Shown here: piece after piece, positions 9,272 to 16,797 of the stretch | How the letters are laid out: each line of letters opens with the position of its first letter | Numbering within the stretch: the stretch's first letter is position 1 | NCBI GenBank assembly: GCA_018831195.1 | Contig: JAHJDP010000085.1 | Coordinates: forward strand, 23,410-87,409 | DNA length: 64,000 nt | Direction: 5' to 3' | Origin: Candidatus Eisenbacteria bacterium | GTDB taxonomy: Bacteria > Eisenbacteria > RBG-16-71-46 > CAIMUX01 > JAHJDP01 | Notes under the pieces: model-generated | The model's input: the letters and a program-made list of their open reading frames with translations, nothing else | Databases searched by the model: none | Told to the model about the DNA's origin: nothing | Position numbers and translations under genes: made by a program

Positions 9272-10650
9272 TCAATGAAAAATCACGAGCTTCTGTTGCG
9301 CTTTGACTCGCTTTCCGATATGCAGCCGGCAGAAATAGACCCCTTGTCCTAATCCCTGGTCGCCAAGGGGAAAGATATGATGCCCCTTGGCCTGGAAAGA
9401 ATGCAAGAGGGTTCGTATTCTCCGGCCGCCGGTATCATATATTCCCAAATCGACGATCCCCGCATCGCCTAGATCATACGAAATCGTCCATCCGGCCCGG
9501 GTGGGATTGGGAAAGAGGTGAAGCGCACGCGCTCTTCCGAGATCGGATCCATTCAAGGTCCCACTAACATCGATTTCGGCATTGGAAGCATTCACAATGC
9601 CGTATCCGCGGATATAGAGGGGATCATAAGTATGGTTCTCAATGTAGTCGCCCGCCGTCATGAACAAGCGATCCCGCAACTCCCCCACCGTCTATTCAGG
9701 ATGGGATTGAACAATACAGGCATCGGCCGGAGCCGCCAGGTGGGAGGTTGTCGGAAGGTCGTCATGACCGCTGTTCCCCGCGCCCTGACAACAGTGGACT
9801 CCATTGGCCGTGGCGATATTAAAAGCCTGCGCCATAATCGATGTCTCGCCATCCATTTCATTCTGCCCATACCAACCGGCGATAAGGGAGGATGTGGCGA
9901 CATCGCCGCCCTGGGCCTCGATAAATTCCAGGCCGGCGGCGAACCAATCTTCTTCAAGGGGAAATTCCGATCCGGCATCCTCGACCTTGGCGAGAATAAA
10001 TGAAGCATCGTAGGCCCCGCCGATCAATTCACCCTCTCGATAGGCTCCGATGGTTCCCAGGATCAGAGTGCCATGAGAATGCTGATCGGGTGGATCGCCC
10101 GTTTCAATGCCGGTATGGGGATCGTTATCGACAAAATCCCGCTCGGCGATCACCGACAAGGTGTGCGCCGGATCATTAAACGCTGCATGGCTGCGCTGAA
10201 AGCCTGTATCGAGTATGCCGATGACAACGCCATCCCCGGTGGAACCTCTTTCGTGCAGGGCCATAAGATGGATCTGTTCGAGTTGATCCGCCGAGGTGCC
10301 GTAAAACTCATCGCGGGGAGAAGCTGCAGGCAGTCCATCACCCGATTCAGCACGGAATGGAAAGAGGTCGCATTTGCCGCGCCCGACCGGCTCGATGGAT
10401 TTAACGCAGTGCGTCGAAGCTGCCGCCGGGTGACCGCGCGGGGATTGTAATTCCGAGCCACCTCGTCGATCGCCATCTCATAAACCTGTGTATTGGGGAT
10501 GCCCTTATCCTTGAAAAAAACCCAAGCTTTTTGAGGGGGTTCAGTTATGAGCGCCGATTCCAATCCCGCCCGATGCCGTTGAGCCGCGGCGCCGGAGCAT
10601 GATGTGCAAAGAAGGATCGCAAGGAGAAATAAAGGAAAGGACGCCCTCAT
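9272..10650 (-). pseudogene. Degraded subtilase (S8 protease) with signal peptide and sorting domain remnants
   Basis: An intact-looking start (ATG 10650, GAGGAG upstream, signal peptide MRASFPLFLLAILLC) leads into a propeptide in one frame. Around 10395-10430 the similarity moves to another frame (THCVKSIEPVGRGKCDLFPF). That frame then runs through the Asp motif GILDTGFQRSH and the His motif DQHSHGTLILGT. After APADAC (about 9715) the sequence jumps directly to SHPE, an in-frame TAG (9692-9694), then TVGELRDRL. The roughly 100-residue segment with the catalytic Ser is missing, and the TAG sits where Trp is expected. The remaining frame ends in a FlgD-like sorting domain (LFPNPTRAGWTISYDL). 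It is therefore non-functional as a protease. Confidence 0.85.
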
Positions 10651-10830
10651 ACGGCGCTCCTCGGGATTCTGTGGGATTCCAGGCCATCAGAGAACTGATA
10701 AAGGGAGTATATCACAGTCCCTTGCTGAGCTCCTCAAGATCGGATCTTCGGCGTAGGGAACTATCAATGTACAATAATTGGTGAGCTTCACCCACCAAGG
10801 CGGGATTGATGCCCACCATAATAATAATTT

Positions 10831-11778
10831 CTACGGGATGGCGGCGCCCGTCGGTTTGAGAAGAGCCTCTACAAAGGCTTCCGGTTCAAATGGTTCGAGA
10901 TCATTAATGCCTTCACCGATACCGATCCACTGTACAGGCGTTCCAAGTTTGCGCCGGATCGGCAATATAGAACCGCCCCGCGCCGATCCGTCCAGCTTCG
11001 TTAAAACCAAACCGGTGACGCCCACCGCATCGCGGAATGATTGCGCCTGGCTAAGACCGTTTTGACCGACAACGGCGTCCAAGACAAGGAGGACTTCGTG
11101 CGGGGCGCCCGGATGGGCCTTATCCAAAACACGGTGAATTTTCTGCAGTTCACCCATGAGATTGGCGTTCGTCTGCAACCGACCGGCGGTGTCGACAAAG
11201 ACAACGGTGGCATGGCGTGAACGCGCCGCCTGGATGCCGTCGAAGGCGACCGAGCCGGGATCGGCGCCCGATTGACTCTTGACGATCTCCACACCGGCCC
11301 GCTGACCCCAGACCTCTAATTGCTCGCTGGCCGCGGCCCGGAAGGTATCGGATGCCACGATCAGCGGCCGGTGCCCTTCCGCTTGATATCTTAGAGCGAG
11401 TTTCCCGATCGTGGTGGTTTTCCCGACCCCGTTCACACCGATAACAGAAATAACATGCAGGGACTCAGGATTGGGTTTGGGAATGCAGCTATCACCATTC
11501 GAAGGTCCGCCGAGGAGTTCGATAATCACCCGCCCCAAAAGAGCGGTCAGTTGTTCCCCATCTTGCACCCGTTCCTGCCGGGCCCGTTCCCGGACTGTTT
11601 GAACCAATTCTTCCGACAATTGCGGCCCCACATCGGAAACGATCAATAGCTCTTCAAGCTCCTCGTAAAAGCTGTCATCCAGTTTCGGCCGCCGCTTGAT
11701 CAAATCTTCGATGCCGTTGGCAAGGCGGTTCCGGGTCTTCTCCATCCCGCCCGCCATCCTCTTCCAGAGGCTCTTCAT
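10831..11778 (-). CDS. ftsY: Signal recognition particle receptor FtsY
   Basis: The 315-residue SRP-type GTPase has a short N-terminal helical N domain (LDDSFYEELEELLIVSDVG) and an NG domain. Its motifs are G1 GVNGVGKTTTIGKLA, G3 DTAGR, G4 TKLDG and the closing GEGINDLEPF. It docks SRP-ribosome complexes at the inner membrane. The acidic A domain found in E. coli is absent, as in many bacteria. ATG 11778 is chosen because AGGAG lies 6 nt upstream; an ATG at 11784 overlaps that site. It begins 9 nt after the nrdR stop codon, so the two are probably co-transcribed. FlhF at 30979 is its flagellar paralogue. Confidence 0.96.
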   Translation of the reverse strand: MKSLWKRMAGGMEKTRNRLANGIEDLIKRRPKLDDSFYEELEELLIVSDVGPQLSEELVQTVRERARQERVQDGEQLTALLGRVIIELLGGPSNGDSCIPKPNPESLHVISVIGVNGVGKTTTIGKLALRYQAEGHRPLIVASDTFRAAASEQLEVWGQRAGVEIVKSQSGADPGSVAFDGIQAARSRHATVVFVDTAGRLQTNANLMGELQKIHRVLDKAHPGAPHEVLLVLDAVVGQNGLSQAQSFRDAVGVTGLVLTKLDGSARGGSILPIRRKLGTPVQWIGIGEGINDLEPFEPEAFVEALLKPTGAAIP

Positions 11779-11787
11779 CAACATCTC

Positions 11788-12345
11788 CTACTCACCGGCG
11801 CGATCGGTTTCAATCTCTGCTCCTTCTTCAGATTCCCGGGAGACCGCCTTCTCCCCATCTCCATCCCCATTTCCAGCGCCGTCCCCGGCCTTCTTTTCAG
11901 GCAGCAACGACCGGATCGTATCAACGAATTGTTGAACATCCCGGAATTGTCTATACACGGAAGCGAACCGGATATAGGCAACCTGATCCAATTGCGCCAA
12001 TTCCGCCATGACGGATTCGCCGATCCGCCGGCTCTCCAACTCCATGATGCCGTCGCGGGCGAATTCGTTCTCGATCCGTTCGACCAACTCCTCCATCGCC
12101 TGGGTGCTGACCGGTCTTTTGTGCAAAGCCTGCCGAACCCCTTTGACGAGTTTGTCTCTTTGAAACGGTTCCCGCCTCCCGTCCCTCTTGATAACCTGGA
12201 GCGCCGCCGATTCCACATATTCATATGTTGTAAAACGGCGGTGGCAGAGGTCGCACTCCCGGCGCCGGCGCACGGCGCCGCCTTCGCGGATCGACCGCGA
12301 GTCGATGACCTTATCTTCAGAATGACCGCAATGTGGACATTTCAT
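11788..12345 (-). CDS. nrdR: Ribonucleotide reductase repressor NrdR
   Basis: The 185-residue protein has an N-terminal zinc ribbon (CPHCG at residue 3 and CDLCHRRF near 31) followed by an ATP-cone domain (VIKRDGRREPFQRDKL). NrdR senses ATP/dATP and represses ribonucleotide reductase genes at NrdR boxes. The family is usually about 150-160 residues. This copy carries an extra acidic, Gly/Asp/Glu-rich tail of roughly 35 residues (after LLPEKKAGDG). No ribonucleotide reductase gene is in the window. It precedes ftsY by 9 nt. Confidence 0.95.
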   Translation of the reverse strand: MKCPHCGHSEDKVIDSRSIREGGAVRRRRECDLCHRRFTTYEYVESAALQVIKRDGRREPFQRDKLVKGVRQALHKRPVSTQAMEELVERIENEFARDGIMELESRRIGESVMAELAQLDQVAYIRFASVYRQFRDVQQFVDTIRSLLPEKKAGDGAGNGDGDGEKAVSRESEEGAEIETDRAGE

Positions 12346-12374
12346 CTTGTTCTACCGAGTTGTTCGCGTCAGAT

Positions 12375-13220
12375 CTATAACTGATCGACGTCCAGACCCA
12401 AATCCAAAACAGAAGCTGAGTGGGTCAGGGCCCCCACCGATACGGCATCGGCCCCTGTCTCAGCATAAGGCCTAATCGTCTCGAGCGTTACCCCCCCCGA
12501 AATCTCTAGAAAGGGTCGCGGCGACTTCCTGCTGAGGAGCGCCACAATCTCCCGAATTTCATCCGGGCTCATATTATCCAGCAAAAGATGCTCGACTTCC
12601 AGCGCGGCGGCTTGATTCGCCTCTTCCAAATTGGAAACCTCCAGGATAAGGCGTTCGCCCGGTTTGGCCTCACGGGTCCGCCGGACCGCCGCATCAATCC
12701 CGCCGGCTGCCGCTAAGTGATTATCTTTAATGAGGATGGCGCTGTCCAGTCTCTCACGGTGATTCGTCCCTCCGCCGTGAACCACCGCCTGCTTTTGGAG
12801 CCGCCTGAATCCCGGCAATGTCTTGCGGGTGTCCAAGATACGGATTTTTCCCTCAACCGCCTCCACATAGCGGGCCGTCAGGGTCGCCACACCGGAGAGA
12901 TGGCAAAGAAAATTCAGAGCCACCCGCTCGGCCGTCATGATGGAGGCCAGCCGCCCGGAGACGGTCAAGACCTCGTCGCCGGCCTGAACCCTCTCCCCAT
13001 CGGCTTTCTCAAGGCCCACGATCAGACCGGGATCCCAGGTAAGAAAGACCTGCCGGGCGACCTCGAGACCGGATAAGATCCCCGATGCATGGGCACGGAT
13101 ATGGCCTGCTCCGGTGCGGTCGGGCGGGACACAAGCCTCGGTGGTGATATCCCCCCGGCCGACATCCTCCTCCAGAGCCCGTTTAATAAAGGCCGACAGA
13201 TCATCTTGGTGCAACGGCAT
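12375..13220 (-). CDS. nadC: Nicotinate-nucleotide pyrophosphorylase (carboxylating) NadC
   Basis: The 281-residue cytoplasmic enzyme converts quinolinate and PRPP to nicotinate mononucleotide in NAD biosynthesis. Recognisable family segments are EDVGRGDITTEA at the N-terminus, FLCHLSGVATLT, LDTRKTLPGFRRLQK, GGGTNHRERL and ILIKDNHL, plus the C-terminal LEISGGV and GADAVSVGALTHS. ATG 13220 overlaps the uvrB stop codon (TGATG), indicating translational coupling; an in-frame GTG lies at 13223. No nadA or nadB gene is nearby. Confidence 0.95.
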   Translation of the reverse strand: MPLHQDDLSAFIKRALEEDVGRGDITTEACVPPDRTGAGHIRAHASGILSGLEVARQVFLTWDPGLIVGLEKADGERVQAGDEVLTVSGRLASIMTAERVALNFLCHLSGVATLTARYVEAVEGKIRILDTRKTLPGFRRLQKQAVVHGGGTNHRERLDSAILIKDNHLAAAGGIDAAVRRTREAKPGERLILEVSNLEEANQAAALEVEHLLLDNMSPDEIREIVALLSRKSPRPFLEISGGVTLETIRPYAETGADAVSVGALTHSASVLDLGLDVDQL

Positions 13221-15286
13221 CACCTTTTCCTCCGTCGATTGAAGCGCTTCCGAGCTTGCGGCGACCCCACATCAGAAAGGGTCGCCTGAAGATCGAGAAG
13301 CCGGTCCCGCAGGCTGGCCGCCTTTTCGAATTCCAGAGCGTCAGCCGCGGCCTTCATCTCTTCGAGCAGCAACTGGATCATCTGCGCTTTATCCGATTCC
13401 TTCGGCGGCGTGCCCTGAATCGCCCACGCCAAGAGCCCGCTCGCAGGCGCTGGTTTCTCTTTCTGCGTTCCGGTCCGCGCATCCGCCACCGATGTGGAGA
13501 GCATGATCTCCTCCATCGTCTTTTGAATGGTCTGCGGTGTGATGCCGTGTTTTCTATTGTATTCGATCTGCAGTTTGCGGCGCCGTGTCGTTTCATGGAT
13601 GGCCCGGGCCATCGAGTCGGTCATCTTGTCGGCATAAAGGATTACGGCGCCCCGCTCATTCCGCGCCGCCCGGCCGGCTGTTTGTATAAGGCTTCGCTCC
13701 GAGCGGAGAAATCCCTCCTTGTCGGCGTCGAGAATCGCCACGAGGGAGACTTCCGGCAGATCCAATCCCTCCCGAAGAAGATTTATCCCCACAAGGACAT
13801 CGAACTCACCGAGACGCAGGCCCCGCAGGATCTCCATCCTGTCCAAAGACGCGACATCGGAGTGGATATAGCGGACCCGGATATTCATTTCCGAGAGATA
13901 ATCGGCCAGCTCTTCAGCCATCCTTTTTGTTAAAGTTGTGATCAGCACGCGTTCGCCGCGTTCCGTGCGCTGTTGCACCTGTTCCAGCAGATGGTCCATC
14001 TGCCCCTCGATCGGATGCAGATGAATCTCCGGATCAATCAAGCCGGTGGGACGGATGACCTGCTCGACCACGACACCTTCACATTTTTCCATTTCAAATG
14101 CGGCGGGAGTCGCAGAGATATAGATAACCGTCTTGATGAATGATTCGATTTCATCGAATTTCAAGGGCCTGTTATCCAATGCCGATGGAAGGCGAAAACC
14201 ATGCTGGACTAATGTCTCCTTGCGGGACCGGTCCCCCGCATACATCCCGCCCAGCTGCGGAATCGTCACATGACTCTCATCAATAATGGTGATAAAATCT
14301 TCCGGAAAATAATCCAGAAGGCATGTCGGCCGTTCGCCGGCGCGGCGGCCCGAGAGATGACGGGAGTAGTTTTCTATCCCGGTGCAATAACCGACTTCTC
14401 TTAACATCTCAAGGTCGTACCGCGTCCGGCCGCGGAGCCGCTGCGCTTCCAGGTTCTTCCCCTCGCCATCCAGTTCCTTGACGCGGATCTTCAATTCCTC
14501 CTCAATCGCACGCAAACCGTGCTCCATCTGCTCGGGCGGCGCCAGGAAGTGCGTCGCGGGAAAGACAGCGAGCGCCGGAATCTCAGCGCCCGCTTCTCCG
14601 GTCAGGGGATCGAATTTCTGGATCCTTTCGACTTCATCTCCAGAGAGATAGACACGATAGGCCGTCTCATCATGGGCCGGGAAGATCTCGACCAGATCCC
14701 CCCGTACACGAAAGACACCTCGGCGCAATTCGAGATCATTTCGTTCATAGCGGATTTCAACCAGCTTCCCGATAATCTCCTCACGGGGGATCATCTCGCC
14801 GACACAGAGCCGCAGCATGCGGCGGCGGAATTGCGCGGGATCCCCCAATCCATAGATGCAGGAGACGGAGGCGACAATGATGACATCCCGGCGGGTGAGT
14901 AGAAGGCCGGAGGCCTGAAGCCGCAATCGGTCGATATCATCATTGATCTTTGCGTCTTTTTCGATATAGGTGTCGGTCTGCGGTACGTAGGCCTCGGGCT
15001 GATAATAATCGTAATAGGAAACAAAATAGCCGACGCCGTTTTCCGGGAATAGGCCTCTAAATTCACCGTAGAGCTGGGCGGCCAGCGTCTTGTTATGCGA
15101 AATAACCAGAGTGGGACGGTTCAGATTGGCGATCATGTGGGCAATGGTGAAAGTCTTGCCCGATCCAGTCACACCCAGCAGGGTCTGGTGCTGGCGCCCG
15201 GCGAGAACTTGCTCCGTCAATTCACGGATGGCCTGGGGCTGATCGCCCCGGGGTTCATTTCTGGATATCAATCGGAAGTTAGACAC
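13220..15286 (-). CDS. uvrB: Excinuclease ABC subunit UvrB
   Basis: The 688-residue DNA damage-recognition helicase of nucleotide excision repair is complete. Walker A is GVTGSGKTFT near residue 40. The beta-hairpin region is visible as YYDYYQPEAYVPQTDTY, followed by the helicase motifs DESH, ISATPA and QTAGRAARN. The C-terminal UVR coiled-coil (LEFEKAASLRDRLLDLQ) contacts UvrA and UvrC. The usual length is about 660-680; the extra residues lie in the linker before the UVR motif (TGTQKEKPAPASG). The start is GTG 15286 with a weak ribosome site. It is the first gene of a uvrB-nadC pair. Confidence 0.97.
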   Translation of the reverse strand: MSNFRLISRNEPRGDQPQAIRELTEQVLAGRQHQTLLGVTGSGKTFTIAHMIANLNRPTLVISHNKTLAAQLYGEFRGLFPENGVGYFVSYYDYYQPEAYVPQTDTYIEKDAKINDDIDRLRLQASGLLLTRRDVIIVASVSCIYGLGDPAQFRRRMLRLCVGEMIPREEIIGKLVEIRYERNDLELRRGVFRVRGDLVEIFPAHDETAYRVYLSGDEVERIQKFDPLTGEAGAEIPALAVFPATHFLAPPEQMEHGLRAIEEELKIRVKELDGEGKNLEAQRLRGRTRYDLEMLREVGYCTGIENYSRHLSGRRAGERPTCLLDYFPEDFITIIDESHVTIPQLGGMYAGDRSRKETLVQHGFRLPSALDNRPLKFDEIESFIKTVIYISATPAAFEMEKCEGVVVEQVIRPTGLIDPEIHLHPIEGQMDHLLEQVQQRTERGERVLITTLTKRMAEELADYLSEMNIRVRYIHSDVASLDRMEILRGLRLGEFDVLVGINLLREGLDLPEVSLVAILDADKEGFLRSERSLIQTAGRAARNERGAVILYADKMTDSMARAIHETTRRRKLQIEYNRKHGITPQTIQKTMEEIMLSTSVADARTGTQKEKPAPASGLLAWAIQGTPPKESDKAQMIQLLLEEMKAAADALEFEKAASLRDRLLDLQATLSDVGSPQARKRFNRRRKR

Positions 15287-15371
15287 GTCCTATCACCCGG
15301 TTCGAAATCCGCATCTCTCGGCCGAAGAAAAAGGCATGCCTGGAAAAGCATGATGGAGCTGTTGCGGAATG

Positions 15372-16760
15372 CTAATGAACCATCCGGCTCGTAAACATTA
15401 ATTTGACTTCCCCGCCCGCCGGCACCGGAATCCTGAACTCCACCCCCTGCGCCTCGATCTGCTTGTACGCATGAGAGGATTGCAAAATCGTCCATTCACC
15501 CGACAGACGCTCCTCGACGATGATTTCCACGTCGCCCTTCTCTTTGCGGTTCCGGAGACTCACCTCGACATCCTCTTCCCAGACCCGGTCGGAAAGGCGC
15601 CGGCGGTCCAGTACCTTTCGTTCGGCCACGAGATCGAAGGCATCCCCAAGAAAGAGCCGAACCTCCTCCCCGCGGGGCGTATGGGATATCCGGTCTTCGC
15701 CGACAAACTGCAGCCGCCCGGCCCGGTCGGCCTTATAGACCCTGGCGATCCCGGCTGGAAGCGGCCGGCCAAGGCCTTTCTCTTCGCTATTGACGAGAGA
15801 AAGTACAACGCGAACCTTCTCACCCTTCCATACGGCGTATTCATATTCCTTCTTCACCGAGACCGCGGCCGGCGGAAAGAGGGCGATCTGTTTTGACTCC
15901 CGATCAGAGAGAGTAGTGGCCCGGTCTAATGTATAAAGATGATATTCGAAAAAGGCCTCCTCCTCAAACCCTCCGTCGGCCTTTGCCATAAGTTCCATGG
16001 GACGCCGGCCCCCAAAGCTCTGCGGCCCACCCTCTATCACACGGTGGACATCACCGGCGACGAGTTGAAGATCCGCCTCAGGATAGGAGGCGCCGCTTTC
16101 ATTTGTAATGTTCACCCATGCGGTCAGCAGAACCTCTGATTCATCATCATTTGTCACCGCGACATACTTGGCATTCCAGGAGAGACCGGTGGTCAAATAG
16201 GAAAGGCGGGTCCGCCGGTTGCCGCCGGCGCCCGTGTTCAGCGACCAAATCAGGGTCGGACGCGTGTTCAATCCCTCAGGAAGCTGTGGAAATCGAATCT
16301 CGGCGATCCGCGCCTTGCGAAGCATCAGCACCCCCCCCGTCGCGGGCACGAGAAGAATCTGATCCCCCCTTTGGCTTTTTAGAATTCCTTCGTAGATCTC
16401 CCCATCCTCATCCCGGATACGGATATCATGATCGAGATAGCGATCAAGGACCGATTCAGCGCTGACCAGATCGTAGGCATAGTTCTGTTCCAGCACTTGC
16501 AGATCCCGCCCATCCACCGCCTCGAGATGCACCGATGTCGGATCGATTCTCTCCGGTACATCGGCGAAATGCACATAGCTTGTGCCCGCGTCTATATCGA
16601 GAACCCGTTCGTCTCTCACAAGGCCGAGATCTTGATTGTAGACGGTGATGGAAATTTTCCGCTCATCCGAAGCCCGGCCGGAGCCGGCGGCGGCCAGAAG
16701 GATGAGGTTCACCAATCCGGCAAGTATAACGTACCGATAATGGGGGTATCGAGAAAGCAT
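15372..16760 (-). CDS. Secreted DUF4139 domain protein
   Basis: The 462-residue protein has an N-terminal signal peptide (residues 1-30), then a beta-rich domain beginning ITVYNQDLGLVRDERVLD. It contains LSYLTTGLSWNAKYVAV, the hallmark of DUF4139. The family is widespread in envelopes, but its biochemical role is unknown. The protein is probably periplasmic or surface-exposed. It lies between valS and uvrB on the same strand without overlap. The C-terminal segment (VEVSLRNRKEKGDVEIIVEERL) resembles the protein-interaction beta-sandwich of this family. No catalytic motif is evident. Confidence 0.85.
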   Translation of the reverse strand: MLSRYPHYRYVILAGLVNLILLAAAGSGRASDERKISITVYNQDLGLVRDERVLDIDAGTSYVHFADVPERIDPTSVHLEAVDGRDLQVLEQNYAYDLVSAESVLDRYLDHDIRIRDEDGEIYEGILKSQRGDQILLVPATGGVLMLRKARIAEIRFPQLPEGLNTRPTLIWSLNTGAGGNRRTRLSYLTTGLSWNAKYVAVTNDDESEVLLTAWVNITNESGASYPEADLQLVAGDVHRVIEGGPQSFGGRRPMELMAKADGGFEEEAFFEYHLYTLDRATTLSDRESKQIALFPPAAVSVKKEYEYAVWKGEKVRVVLSLVNSEEKGLGRPLPAGIARVYKADRAGRLQFVGEDRISHTPRGEEVRLFLGDAFDLVAERKVLDRRRLSDRVWEEDVEVSLRNRKEKGDVEIIVEERLSGEWTILQSSHAYKQIEAQGVEFRIPVPAGGEVKLMFTSRMVH

Positions 16761-16797
16761 CCCGCCCTCCTTCCCGCGGTTTGGACTCCTGCGGTTT

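Noticed and set aside
9692..10264. The two open frames 9692-10264 and 9272-9688 as separate genes
   Set aside because: They are in the same reading frame, separated by one TAG, and together match consecutive parts of one subtilase, so they are one broken gene.
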